DNA of 42,276 nt from an uncultured Lachnospiraceae bacterium (lineage in GTDB: Bacteria; Bacillota; Clostridia; Lachnospirales; Lachnospiraceae). The translations under genes and the position numbers were made by a program. Of this stretch, positions 32,023 to 40,559 are shown piece after piece (the first letter of the stretch is position 1; each line of letters begins with the position of its first letter). The stretch lies in assembly GCA_910588865.1 (NCBI GenBank), contig CAJUSJ010000031.1, positions 1-42,276 of the forward strand, in the 5' to 3' direction. The notes beneath the pieces were generated by a model. The model was not told where the DNA came from and searched no databases. It saw nothing but the letters and a program-made list of their open reading frames with translations.

Positions 32023-32880
32023 TCACCACATCCGCCGGTATTCCCCCGGCGCTGTCCCTTCCACTTTTTTAAATACCCGCGCAAAATACGCAGGCTCATC
32101 GATGCCGCACTGGCGGCCCACCTCCTCCACGGTCATATCGCTGAACCGCAGGAGCTGTTTGGCGTGAGTCACCCGGACCTGGGCCAAATAGCTGTTTACA
32201 GAGGTTCCGAACTGCTCCTTAAAGATCCTGGTAAGGTAAAATTTGTTAATAAAAAATCTTCCGGCCAGCTCATCTAAGGTAATCCTTTCCTTATAATGTT
32301 CATCCAGATATTCTTTCACCTGCTGTATGGACTGCCTTTTTGACCCCATATGTGTATTGTGCTCCGGATGCCAGCTCTCTGCCATGAGAAACGCCAGAAG
32401 GCTGGTTATTTTTTCAAATATATGCATGTCCCGGATATAGTCCGGGGAATCGGCGATCTGGTACAGCTGGTCTAAAAGCTCCACACACAGTCCGGGGTCA
32501 TCTGGCCGAAACACCGGTCTTCCCCCTCTCTCCACATATTTCTCATAGATCCCTGTCATGTTGGGTCCGTAAAAATGAACCCACTTGAGAGTCCACAGAT
32601 CCTTGGACGACTGGTGGGAATATGCCCTCCGGCAATCCACAAAACCGCAGTCCCCCGCTGACAGGTCATAAGAGACTCCCTCATAAGTCAGACTGCCGGA
32701 ACCCTTTAAGACCACCAGAAATAAGTAGGACAACAGATCCTTCCTGCTGCTTACGTGAGGCACCAATGCCTGCAGCTCCCCTGTCTCCTGAAGATGCAAA
32801 AGATTAGTCCTGGCAAAATTGGACGGCGTGTAGATGACCCGTTTCGCGTTAACCAGGGTTCCCTGAAATAATGGATCCAT
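32023..32880 (-). CDS. AraC-family transcriptional regulator
   Basis: 285 residues, with the start chosen at the ATG at 32880 because GGGGGGA precedes it by nine bases; longer frames are possible. The N-terminal half is a cupin-like sensor domain (LSYLFLVVLKGSGSLTYEG, then DLSAGDCGFVDCRRAYSHQ), suggesting a small ligand such as a sugar. The C-terminal half carries the two AraC helix-turn-helix units (ITLDELAGRFFINKFYLTRIFKEQ and MTVEEVGRQCGIDEPAYFARVFKK) with the PGEYRR end. It is divergent from gmd. Two direct repeats of TCAAGATTGT, 21 bases apart, lie between the genes next to the gmd -35. They are the likely binding sites and may also affect its own promoter. Confidence 0.9.
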   Translation of the reverse strand: MDPLFQGTLVNAKRVIYTPSNFARTNLLHLQETGELQALVPHVSSRKDLLSYLFLVVLKGSGSLTYEGVSYDLSAGDCGFVDCRRAYSHQSSKDLWTLKWVHFYGPNMTGIYEKYVERGGRPVFRPDDPGLCVELLDQLYQIADSPDYIRDMHIFEKITSLLAFLMAESWHPEHNTHMGSKRQSIQQVKEYLDEHYKERITLDELAGRFFINKFYLTRIFKEQFGTSVNSYLAQVRVTHAKQLLRFSDMTVEEVGRQCGIDEPAYFARVFKKVEGTAPGEYRRMW

Positions 32881-32929
32881 AAGATCTTCCTCCCCCCTCA
32901 CGGTTGTTGGTAACATTATACTATATAAG

Positions 32930-32992
32930 TCAAGATTGTACCAGAGCATATCAAGATTGTGGATTGAAGAGCCGTTTCTGTTCCTTTACAAT
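32930..32992 (+). promoter_or_regulatory. gmd-operon promoter with tandem AraC-type operator
   Basis: TCAAGATTGT occurs at 32930-32939 and 32951-32960, 21 bases apart, i.e. two helical turns on one face. It is followed after 3 bases by the -35 TTGAAG (32964-32969), a 17-base spacer and the -10 TACAAT (32987-32992). This is the geometry of an AraC-type activator touching RNA polymerase. gmd starts 67 bases downstream. Confidence 0.75.
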
Positions 32993-33059
32993 GTAGGCTA
33001 AGTTCAAAGAAATCTGTCCCTCGGGAGGACTTATCATAAGGCAAAGGAGTTAAACAACC

Positions 33060-34103
33060 ATGAAAAAGGCATTGATCACAGGAATTACAGGCCAGGACGG
33101 CTCTTATCTGGCAGAATTTCTTTTAGAAAAAGGGTATGAAGTCCATGGAATCACCAGACGGGCCTCTATCTCCCATACAGGAAGGATCGATCACCTTCTG
33201 GAGAAAGGAGCCATCACCCTCCATGACGGAGATTTGGCAGACGCCTCCTCCCTGATCCGTATTACCAATATTGTGCAACCGGACGAGTTCTACAACTTAG
33301 CCGCCCAGTCCCATGTCCAGGTATCTTTTGACGTGCCGGAGTATTCAGGAGATGTGGATGCCCTGGGGGTTCTCCGGGCCCTGGAGGCCATCCATATCCT
33401 GGGTCTGGAAAAGAAGACCCGCTTTTACCAGGCCTCTACCTCTGAACTGTACGGCAAAGTGGAGGAGGTTCCCCAGAGAGAGACCACCCCCTTCCACCCC
33501 TACAGTCCCTACGCGGTAGCGAAACAGTACGGCTTCTGGATCACAAAGGAATACCGGGAAGCCTATGGCATGTTCGCTGTCAACGGAATCCTCTTTAACC
33601 ACGAGTCAGAGCGTCGGGGCGAGAATTTTGTCACCAGAAAGATCACCCTGGCAGTCGGCCGGATCGCGGAAGGCCTCCAGAACCATCTGGAGCTGGGCAA
33701 CTTAGACTCATTGCGGGACTGGGGCTATGCCAAGGATTATGTGGAGTGCATGTGGCTCATGCTTCAGCAGGACAAGCCGGAAGATTTTGTCATTGCCACC
33801 GGCGAGCAGCACACGGTCCGGGATTTTACAGAAAAAGCTTTCAAAGCCAACGGGATTGATATAAACTGGGAGGGAGAGGGGCTCCAGGAAAAAGGCTATG
33901 ACGCCGAAACAGGGAAGATGCTGGTGTGCGTGAATCCCGCGTATTTCCGTCCCACAGATGTGGACAATCTGTGGGGTGATCCCACCAAAGCAAAGACCGT
34001 TCTTGGCTGGAACCCTCAAAAGACCAGCTACGAGGAGCTTGTGACCATCATGGCGGAGCATGACAGAGAGCTGGCTAAAAAGGAAAGGAAGAAAAGGCAA
34101 TGA
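33060..34103 (+). CDS. gmd: GDP-mannose 4,6-dehydratase
   Basis: 347 residues. Converts GDP-D-mannose to GDP-4-keto-6-deoxy-D-mannose, the first committed step to GDP-L-fucose. The NADP-binding glycine motif is GITGQDGSYLAE (8-19), the catalytic set is S126-T127-S128-E129 (STSELYG) with Y151 and K155 (YSPYAVAK), and FNHESERRGENFVTRK is diagnostic for GMD. AAGGAG lies 10 bases before the ATG. First gene of gmd-fcl-manC-mutase; its stop overlaps the fcl start (ATGATG). Regulation by the divergent AraC protein is likely (see 32930-32992). Confidence 0.96.
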   Translation: MKKALITGITGQDGSYLAEFLLEKGYEVHGITRRASISHTGRIDHLLEKGAITLHDGDLADASSLIRITNIVQPDEFYNLAAQSHVQVSFDVPEYSGDVDALGVLRALEAIHILGLEKKTRFYQASTSELYGKVEEVPQRETTPFHPYSPYAVAKQYGFWITKEYREAYGMFAVNGILFNHESERRGENFVTRKITLAVGRIAEGLQNHLELGNLDSLRDWGYAKDYVECMWLMLQQDKPEDFVIATGEQHTVRDFTEKAFKANGIDINWEGEGLQEKGYDAETGKMLVCVNPAYFRPTDVDNLWGDPTKAKTVLGWNPQKTSYEELVTIMAEHDRELAKKERKKRQ

Positions 34104-35044
34104 TGGAAAAAAACGGGAAAATCTATGTGGCGGGACACCGGGGTATGGTGGGCTCCGCCATTGTGAGAGAACTGAAACGCCAGGGATATAACAATATCAT
34201 CACCCGGACTCACCATGAACTGAATCTGTGCCGCCAGGAAGCCGTGGAGCGGTTCTTTGCCCAGGAAAAACCAGAGTATGTATTTCTGGCTGCCGCCAAA
34301 GTGGGAGGCATTGAGGCCAACCAGAGCGCTCTCGCTGACTTTATGTATGACAACATAACCCTGGAGATGAATGTGATCCACTCAGCCTGGAAGAACGGAT
34401 GCAAAAAACTGGAATTTTTAGGCTCCTCCTGCATTTACCCCCGCATGGCCCCTCAGCCCATGAAAGAAAGCTGCCTGCTGACAAGTGAGCTGGAAAAGAC
34501 CAATGAGGCCTACGCCCTGGCCAAGATTTCGGGCCTGAAATACTGCGAGTTTTTAAACCGTCAGTACGGCACCGACTACATCAGCGTCATGCCCACCAAC
34601 CTCTATGGGCCCAATGACAACTACCACCCAACTCACAGCCATGTGCTGCCGGCCCTGATCCGCAGGTTCCACGAGGCCAAAGAGGCAGGACTTCCCTCTG
34701 TCACCTGCTGGGGGGACGGAAGCCCCCTGCGGGAATTTCTCTATGTAGATGACCTGGCAAATTTGTGTGTATTTCTTATGAACAATTACAGCGGCAATGA
34801 GACCGTGAACGCGGGAACCGGCAAAGAGCTGACCATCAAAGAGCTGACGGAGCTTGTGGCAAAGGTTATCGGCTATGAGGGGGATATCCTCTGGGATCCT
34901 TCCAAGCCCAACGGCACCCCCAGAAAGCTTCTGGATGTGTCCAAAACCGCCGCCATGGGCTGGTTCTACAAAACAGAACTGGAGGATGGCATCCGTCTGG
35001 CTTATGAGGACTTTTTAAATAACCCCATGAGGGCTGAGAGGTGA
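34100..35044 (+). CDS. fcl: GDP-L-fucose synthase
   Basis: 314 residues (or 313 if the second ATG is used). This epimerase-reductase turns GDP-4-keto-6-deoxymannose into GDP-L-fucose with NADPH. Motifs: GHRGMVGSA (12-20), GSSCIYP (108-114) with the catalytic Ser and Cys, Y138 and K142 in YALAK, and PTNLYGPNDNY with the downstream HVLPALIRRF. It overlaps gmd by four bases, and manC follows after 7 bases, so the genes are co-translated in pathway order. Confidence 0.96.
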   Translation: MMEKNGKIYVAGHRGMVGSAIVRELKRQGYNNIITRTHHELNLCRQEAVERFFAQEKPEYVFLAAAKVGGIEANQSALADFMYDNITLEMNVIHSAWKNGCKKLEFLGSSCIYPRMAPQPMKESCLLTSELEKTNEAYALAKISGLKYCEFLNRQYGTDYISVMPTNLYGPNDNYHPTHSHVLPALIRRFHEAKEAGLPSVTCWGDGSPLREFLYVDDLANLCVFLMNNYSGNETVNAGTGKELTIKELTELVAKVIGYEGDILWDPSKPNGTPRKLLDVSKTAAMGWFYKTELEDGIRLAYEDFLNNPMRAER

Positions 35045-35051
35045 TTTTCCT

Positions 35052-36365
35052 ATGAATATTATCCTGCTGTCAGGCGGTTCGGGAAAGCGGCTGTGGCCTC
35101 TCTCCAACGACATCCGCTCCAAACAGTTTATCAAGATCTTTAAGACAAAAGACGGGCAGTATGAATCCATGGTCCAGCGGGTATACCGCCAGATCCTGGA
35201 CGCTGACCCGGAGGCAACCGTGACCATCGCGACCTCCAGAACCCAGGTCTCCTCCATCCACAACCAGCTTGGGGATAAGGTGGGTATTTCCGTAGAGCCC
35301 TGCCGCAAGGACACCTTTCCCGCTATCGCCCTGGCCACCGCCTATCTCCATGATGTCCAGGGAATTCCTGGAGACGAGACCGTGGTAGTCTGCCCTGTGG
35401 ACCCTTACGTGGAACAGGACTATTTTGAGGCCATCAAAAACTTAAGCGCCCAGGCGGCCAAAGGAACCGCCAACCTGGTGCTCATGGGCATCGAGCCCAC
35501 CTACCCAAGCGAAAAATACGGCTATATCATCCCGGAAAACGACAGTGCCGTCAGCCCCGTGTCCACCTTTAAAGAGAAGCCGGACATGGAGACTGCCAGG
35601 GAATATATCCGCCAGGGCGCTCTGTGGAACGGAGGCGTGTTCGCGTACAAGCTGGACTATGTGCTGGATAAGGCCCACCAGCTTATGGATTTTACGGACT
35701 ACAAGGATCTGTTTGCCAAATATGAAACCTTAGACAAGATCAGTTTCGACTACGCGGTGGTGGAAAAGGAACCCGCTATCGAGGTGACCCGTTTCTCCGG
35801 CCAGTGGAAAGATCTGGGAACATGGAACACCCTGACAGAGGCCATGGAAGACTCCAGCATCGGAAATGCCATCATGGACGAAAGCTGCGCCAATGTCCAT
35901 GTGATCAATGACTTGGACGTGCCGGTTCTGGCCATGGGACTCCGGGACGTGGTCATTTCCGCAAGCCCTGAGGGCATCCTGGTATCCGATAAAGGCCAGT
36001 CCAGCTACATCAAGCCCTTTGTGGACAAGATTGATCAGAGAATCATGTTCGCGGAGAAATCCTGGGGAAATTTCCGGGTTCTTGATGTGGAGGAGGAAAG
36101 CATTACCATGAAGGTGACTTTAAACGCTGGTCATGGCATGAACTACCACAGCCACAAAAACAGGGACGAGGTGTGGCATGTGATCTCCGGAAAAGGGCGG
36201 GCCGTGGTGGACGGGCTGAACCAGGAGATCGAGGCCGGTCATGTGATCACCATGAAGGCCGGATGCCGCCACACCGTGATCGCGGAGACTGAGCTGAAGC
36301 TTATCGAGGTTCAGCTTGGAAGGGACATCAGCGTCCACGATAAGGAGAAGCATGTTCTGGGGTAA
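35052..36365 (+). CDS. manC: Mannose-1-phosphate guanylyltransferase
   Basis: 437 residues. Makes GDP-mannose from mannose-1-phosphate and GTP, supplying Gmd. The pyrophosphorylase signature LSGGSGKRLWPLS (5-17), the sugar-binding region VEKEPAIEVTRF, FKEKPD and DLGTWN are present. The C-terminal cupin part (from about 340) has NYHSHKNRDEVWHVISGKG, the mannose-6-phosphate-isomerase-like fold of ManC/AlgA. It is shorter than the usual 460-480 residues, and whether the cupin part is catalytic is unclear. AGAGGTGA precedes the ATG by about 8 bases. Confidence 0.94.
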   Translation: MNIILLSGGSGKRLWPLSNDIRSKQFIKIFKTKDGQYESMVQRVYRQILDADPEATVTIATSRTQVSSIHNQLGDKVGISVEPCRKDTFPAIALATAYLHDVQGIPGDETVVVCPVDPYVEQDYFEAIKNLSAQAAKGTANLVLMGIEPTYPSEKYGYIIPENDSAVSPVSTFKEKPDMETAREYIRQGALWNGGVFAYKLDYVLDKAHQLMDFTDYKDLFAKYETLDKISFDYAVVEKEPAIEVTRFSGQWKDLGTWNTLTEAMEDSSIGNAIMDESCANVHVINDLDVPVLAMGLRDVVISASPEGILVSDKGQSSYIKPFVDKIDQRIMFAEKSWGNFRVLDVEEESITMKVTLNAGHGMNYHSHKNRDEVWHVISGKGRAVVDGLNQEIEAGHVITMKAGCRHTVIAETELKLIEVQLGRDISVHDKEKHVLG

Positions 36366-36421
36366 GGCAAAGACCGGACACCAAAATCAGCACACAACAA
36401 GGAACATCAAGAGGTAACAAA

Positions 36422-38140
36422 ATGGATCCAATCACCGGGCTGTACCAGCTGTGGCTTGAGAAGGCTGTGGCTGATCAGGATATACAAAAAGAATTAAAAA
36501 CCATGGCAGAAGAACCAGACAAGCTGGAGGATGCCTTTTACCAAAACCTTGCCTTCGGAACCGGAGGTCTTCGGGGGATCATCGGGGCCGGAACCAACCG
36601 GATAAACGTGTACACTGTGGCGAAAGCGTCACAGGGACTGGCGGATTATATCAACCTCCTGGCAGGGGATAAAACTTCCCTGACCAAAAAGGGGAAACTT
36701 CCCAGGGTCGCCGTCAGCTACGATTCCCGGATAAAATCCCGGCTCTTTGCCCATACAGCCTGCCAGGTATTTGCCGCCAATGGTCTGGATGTCTTTGTCT
36801 ACAAAGACTTAATGCCGACCCCCTGTCTCTCCTTTGCCACACGGGAGCTGGGATGCGCCGCGGGGGTCATGATAACCGCCTCCCACAATCCAGCTGTGTA
36901 CAATGGCTACAAAGTCTATGGCCCAGATGGCTGTCAGATCACATCTGGGGCAGCAAAAGCGATTCTCAGGGAGATCGAAAAGCTGGATATTTTTTCCGAC
37001 ATCAAAGGGTTTTCCGAAAACAGGCCAGGCCAGGGAACCATCCAGTATATTTCCGAGGAAATATACACAGCCTTTGTGGAAGCCGTAAAAACCCAGTCCT
37101 TCTCAAATGGCGGCAAAAAGGATCTGTCCATCGTATATTCCCCTCTAAACGGCACAGGACTTCACCCAGTGACCCGGACTCTGTCCGAATGTGGATATAA
37201 AGATATCGCGGTGGTGGAGGAGCAAAAAGAACCTGACGGCAATTTCCCCACATGCCCTTATCCGAATCCAGAGATACAAGAGGCCATGGAGCTGGGAATC
37301 CAGTACGCCAAAAAACAGAACGCGGACTTAGTGCTGGCCACTGACCCTGACTGCGACCGGGTGGGAATCGCCGTAAAAGCTCAAAGGGGAGACTACACTC
37401 TTCTGTCAGGCAACGAGACAGGGGTGCTTCTCCTGGACTATATCTGTTCCCGCCGCGCGGCCTTGGGACTCATGCCAAAGAACCCTGTTTTCATGAAAAC
37501 CATTGTCACCACCAATATGGCGGAGACCATCGCCTCCCGCTATGGAATCTCCACGGTCAATGTGCTCACTGGTTTCAAGTTCATCGGCGAGCAGCTTGGG
37601 GAACTTGAGAAGAACGGCCGCCTGGACTCCTTCATCTTTGCCTTTGAGGAAAGCTATGGATACTTAAGCGACTCCTATGTCCGGGATAAGGACGGGGTGG
37701 GGGCTTCCCTGCTTATCTGCGAAATGGCGGCTTATTACAAAGAACAGGGGCTCAGCCTGGCGGACAGACTTGAAGAATTGTATCAAACTTATGGGTATTG
37801 TCTGGATACTCAGCACTGCTGCCATTTTGAAGGCCCTCACGGCGCCAGGCAAATGCGGGAAATCATGGGGAAGCTCCGAGAGGGAGTAAACTATTTGGGC
37901 GGCAAAAAGATCACAGGGTTCGAGGACTATAAAAACGGCTTTCATAATCTTCCCAAATCCGACGTGGTCCGGTTTCTTCTGGAAGACAATTGCTCCGTAG
38001 TGGTGAGGCCCTCAGGCACAGAGCCTAAGATCAAGGTTTATGTGTCTGTACGGGGAGAGAATCAAGGAGAGGCACAGAAAATTGAGGAAAAGATCACCTC
38101 TGATATGGAAGTTTTTTTTGAAGGAGATCGAGAGGATTAA
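36422..38140 (+). CDS. Phosphohexomutase (phosphoglucomutase/phosphomannomutase family)
   Basis: 572 residues, the size of the PgcA-type Gram-positive enzymes. The phosphoserine loop TASHNP (S154), metal site DPDCDR (D308, D310, D312), sugar-binding FEESYGYL and phosphate-binding RPSGTEPKIKVY are intact. Interconverts hexose-6- and hexose-1-phosphate. Lying last in the GDP-fucose operon, it most likely supplies mannose-1-phosphate for ManC, though glucose substrates are possible for this family. AGAGG lies 7 bases before the ATG. Confidence 0.93.
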   Translation: MDPITGLYQLWLEKAVADQDIQKELKTMAEEPDKLEDAFYQNLAFGTGGLRGIIGAGTNRINVYTVAKASQGLADYINLLAGDKTSLTKKGKLPRVAVSYDSRIKSRLFAHTACQVFAANGLDVFVYKDLMPTPCLSFATRELGCAAGVMITASHNPAVYNGYKVYGPDGCQITSGAAKAILREIEKLDIFSDIKGFSENRPGQGTIQYISEEIYTAFVEAVKTQSFSNGGKKDLSIVYSPLNGTGLHPVTRTLSECGYKDIAVVEEQKEPDGNFPTCPYPNPEIQEAMELGIQYAKKQNADLVLATDPDCDRVGIAVKAQRGDYTLLSGNETGVLLLDYICSRRAALGLMPKNPVFMKTIVTTNMAETIASRYGISTVNVLTGFKFIGEQLGELEKNGRLDSFIFAFEESYGYLSDSYVRDKDGVGASLLICEMAAYYKEQGLSLADRLEELYQTYGYCLDTQHCCHFEGPHGARQMREIMGKLREGVNYLGGKKITGFEDYKNGFHNLPKSDVVRFLLEDNCSVVVRPSGTEPKIKVYVSVRGENQGEAQKIEEKITSDMEVFFEGDRED

Positions 38141-38160
38141 AACGCCCCGATCTCTTTTTT
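38124..38160 (+). terminator. Probable terminator of the GDP-fucose operon
   Basis: GAGATCG (38124-38130) pairs with CGATCTC (38148-38154), followed by six T. The stem overlaps the mutase stop codon and the loop is 17 bases, so it is less certain than the other terminators. Confidence 0.55.
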
Positions 38161-38175
38161 CTTTCCAGACTTTTA

Positions 38176-38204
38176 TTGAATGAGGCACTTTTTCGTGCTA
38201 CAAT
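38176..38204 (+). promoter_or_regulatory. Sigma-A-type promoter facing the 3' end of the phosphonopyruvate decarboxylase gene
   Basis: TTGAAT (38176-38181), a 17-base spacer, then TGC plus TACAAT (38199-38204), an extended -10. No gene of ordinary size follows; transcription would start near 38211 and run into the convergent gene. Confidence 0.6.
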
Positions 38205-38210
38205 CTTCCT

Positions 38211-38310
38211 AAGCTGTTCAATAGCGGAAAGCTAACCGCATGAATAATGGCTCTGATGGAAGCCTTATAACTGATCTGGTGAACGAAGTAATCCTGTTGT
38301 CTAGGGAGTT
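38211..38310 (+). ncRNA. Candidate structured small RNA (unnamed)
   Basis: Predicted transcript of the promoter at 38176-38204. Two hairpins with eight-base loops, GCGG-AAAGCTAA-CCGC (38224-38239) and GGCT-CTGATGGA-AGCC (38249-38264), lie inside a long-range pairing GTTCA (38216-38220) with TGAAC (38280-38284), giving a three-way-junction-like fold. A 24-codon frame (ATG 38240 to TAA 38314) lacks a ribosome-binding site. I do not recognise a known RNA family; a leftover end of an insertion element is an alternative. The 3' end is unknown. Confidence 0.35.
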
Positions 38311-39432
38311 TTAAAATCTCTTCAAATATTCCATAAAATTCTTTTTATTCTCTAATGCCGTGGTAGTAGGCCTGCCGAGATCAGGTCGAGCCCCTATAGA
38401 GCATTTCACCTCAATAAAGGTCAGTTCATTTCGGTTCTTTGCCTCCTCTAGTTCCCTATCCAGCTTTTCAAAGGTATCTACAGAGACAGTCCAGGGATAA
38501 CCACAGGCCTTGGCGATTCCCACCAGATCAATTTCTCCTGCCACCGTAGGCATACCTCCCACAGTCTCATGGGCTCCGTTATTTATAACAATATGGACAA
38601 GATTTCCGGGTTTGTTGGCTCCCACCACCGCCATGGAACCCATATGCATGAGGAGAGCTCCGTCTCCGTCAACACACCAGACCTTTGCGTTCGGTTTATG
38701 GATGGCCACCCCCAGGGCGATCGATGAACTATGTCCCATGGACCCCACAGTAAGAAAATCACGCTGATGACCCTGGCCATTGGCCTCCCTGATCTCAAAC
38801 AACTCACGGCTTGCTTTTCCCGTAGTACTCACCACAGGGTCCCCGCCACTAATTCCGGCGATATGGCGTATAATCTCTTCTCTGGTCATAATACTGTTGT
38901 TTTTGTAGGAAACTTTTGAGTCACAAGAAAGCGCGCCTTTTCGGATCACAAAAGCCACATCTTTTCCAGCAGCGAGCAGGGTTCGGAATTCAGCCATGAC
39001 TGCCTCCAGTTGATCATCTGTGGTGTCCTTTCCTATGATAAAACTCTGGATCCCCATATCCTCCAGAAGTCTCACAGTCACCGTTCCCTGGTAGACATGC
39101 TGGGGCTCGTCGTGAACTCCCGGCTCTCCCCTCCAACCAATGATAAAAATCACTGGGATGGCGTATACCCTATCATTTAGAAGCGAGGCTGCCGGATTGA
39201 TGATGTTGCCCTCTCCACTGTTTTGCATGTAGACCACAGGGTGTTTTCCCGTAGCCAGATGGTATCCCGCCGCCAGGGCCGCGCAGTTTCCCTCATTAGC
39301 CCCGATTATATGATGTTCTGGGTCTATCCCATATCGATTCATAAGATAATCACAGAGGGGACGCAGTAGGGAGTCAGGAACACCGGTATAGAAATCAGCG
39401 CCTATGATTTTCACCAAATTCTCCACTTTCAT
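38311..39432 (-). CDS. aepY: Phosphonopyruvate decarboxylase
   Basis: 373 residues, the usual length for the family. This TPP- and Mg-dependent enzyme decarboxylates phosphonopyruvate to phosphonoacetaldehyde, pulling the PEP mutase reaction forward. Motifs: GVPDSLLRPLCDYL (18-31), ANEGNCAALAAGYHLATGK with Glu47, MQNSGEGN, WRGEPGVHDEPQH, and the TPP motif VDGDGALLMHMGS (253-265) ending at INNGAHET (282-289), all characteristic of Ppd rather than acetolactate synthase. Sulfopyruvate decarboxylase is a close relative and cannot be fully excluded. The ATG overlaps the dehydrogenase stop (ATGA), so both are one unit. PEP mutase, needed to make the substrate, is not in the window. Confidence 0.88.
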   Translation of the reverse strand: MKVENLVKIIGADFYTGVPDSLLRPLCDYLMNRYGIDPEHHIIGANEGNCAALAAGYHLATGKHPVVYMQNSGEGNIINPAASLLNDRVYAIPVIFIIGWRGEPGVHDEPQHVYQGTVTVRLLEDMGIQSFIIGKDTTDDQLEAVMAEFRTLLAAGKDVAFVIRKGALSCDSKVSYKNNSIMTREEIIRHIAGISGGDPVVSTTGKASRELFEIREANGQGHQRDFLTVGSMGHSSSIALGVAIHKPNAKVWCVDGDGALLMHMGSMAVVGANKPGNLVHIVINNGAHETVGGMPTVAGEIDLVGIAKACGYPWTVSVDTFEKLDRELEEAKNRNELTFIEVKCSIGARPDLGRPTTTALENKKNFMEYLKRF

Positions 39433-40559
39433 ATTACAAAATTTCCTTCCTCAAGTATTTGTCGATACAGATACTCTATCATCTCAATAGTCAGACTGAC
39501 GGGGTTATTTTTCAATCTGACTGGATTCACCGATTTTGTCAGAATCCCCATATCGTCGTCTCTAAGCACAGGAACACTTAGTTCCATATCGCGGAGTATT
39601 TTCTGAAATTTCTCCGCGGCCTCTGTGACGCTGGCGCACCCCATAGCACGGGCAATTTTTAAAAACACCTCTAACAAATGCTTACCGCCTCTGGGATCTG
39701 TACATCTGTCAATATGTTCTATCATAAAAGGCCACAATTTACCAACGCACAGAGCCGCTCCGTGACCATGAGCGATCCCATACAAGCTGGTGAGTTTATA
39801 ACACATGGCGTGGCCTGCCGTTGTCTCAGTGATATTGATGGCCTTCCCCGCCAGATGCGCGGCACGCAGTATAGGATTATTACACTTCTCCTCATTGGCA
39901 AGATATCCTTCCAGGTTTTCGCGGATCATTTTTATTGATTCCTCAGAGTACCTCATGCTCTCCTCCGTAGAATTTACAGACCAGAAGGATTCTATAGCGT
40001 GACACAGCGCATCCAAAGCGGCTGATTTTTTCTGGTAAGTCGGCAGAGACTTTAAAACGGAGGGATCCAGCATAAACGCGTCAGGCAGGCAACTGTCATG
40101 AGCAATGGACTGCTTCTCATTGTTATAGTATATGACCGCGAATCTGGTAGATTCACTACCAGTTCCCGCTGTAGTAGGAACAGCAATGAGTTTTATATCA
40201 TTGGGAATAATCTCCTGGCACAGGTAGTTCTTTTCTGGATCCATATTAGAAAACAATTTAATACATTTAGCTACATCAATAGCGCTGCCGCCTCCAATCG
40301 CGATAATGGCATCACAGTTGTGCCGACGAAACCACTTCACGCCGCGGACCACCGATTCATACAGAGGGTTTGGCTTAAAATCTGAAAAATAAATAATGTG
40401 AATCCCTGACGCTTGCTCTATTTCAGCCAAATACTTGTAGATCCTCAGATACCTCAAAGAGTCATCACATACTAACATCACCTTAAAAATCTGATTTTCC
40501 TGAATATAAGATATCAATTCAGAATAGGTCTCATCCGCGGTCAATTCTCTCTGTTCCAT
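39429..40559 (-). CDS. Iron-type (group III) alcohol dehydrogenase, probable phosphonoacetaldehyde reductase
   Basis: 376 residues. NAD(P)-binding GGGSAID (89-95), PTTAGTGSE (128-136), and metal ligands D183, H187 (LDALCHAIE), H250 (AGHAMCY) and H264 (GIAHGHG) are intact. Members encoded next to phosphonopyruvate decarboxylase reduce phosphonoacetaldehyde to 2-hydroxyethylphosphonate (PhpC-like). With no 2-aminoethylphosphonate aminotransferase in view, hydroxyethylphosphonate is the likelier product. It is the upstream gene of the pair; its start has GGAGGTGAAGGAT close before the ATG, overlapping a short frame of doubtful reality. Confidence 0.85.
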   Translation of the reverse strand: MEQRELTADETYSELISYIQENQIFKVMLVCDDSLRYLRIYKYLAEIEQASGIHIIYFSDFKPNPLYESVVRGVKWFRRHNCDAIIAIGGGSAIDVAKCIKLFSNMDPEKNYLCQEIIPNDIKLIAVPTTAGTGSESTRFAVIYYNNEKQSIAHDSCLPDAFMLDPSVLKSLPTYQKKSAALDALCHAIESFWSVNSTEESMRYSEESIKMIRENLEGYLANEEKCNNPILRAAHLAGKAINITETTAGHAMCYKLTSLYGIAHGHGAALCVGKLWPFMIEHIDRCTDPRGGKHLLEVFLKIARAMGCASVTEAAEKFQKILRDMELSVPVLRDDDMGILTKSVNPVRLKNNPVSLTIEMIEYLYRQILEEGNFVI

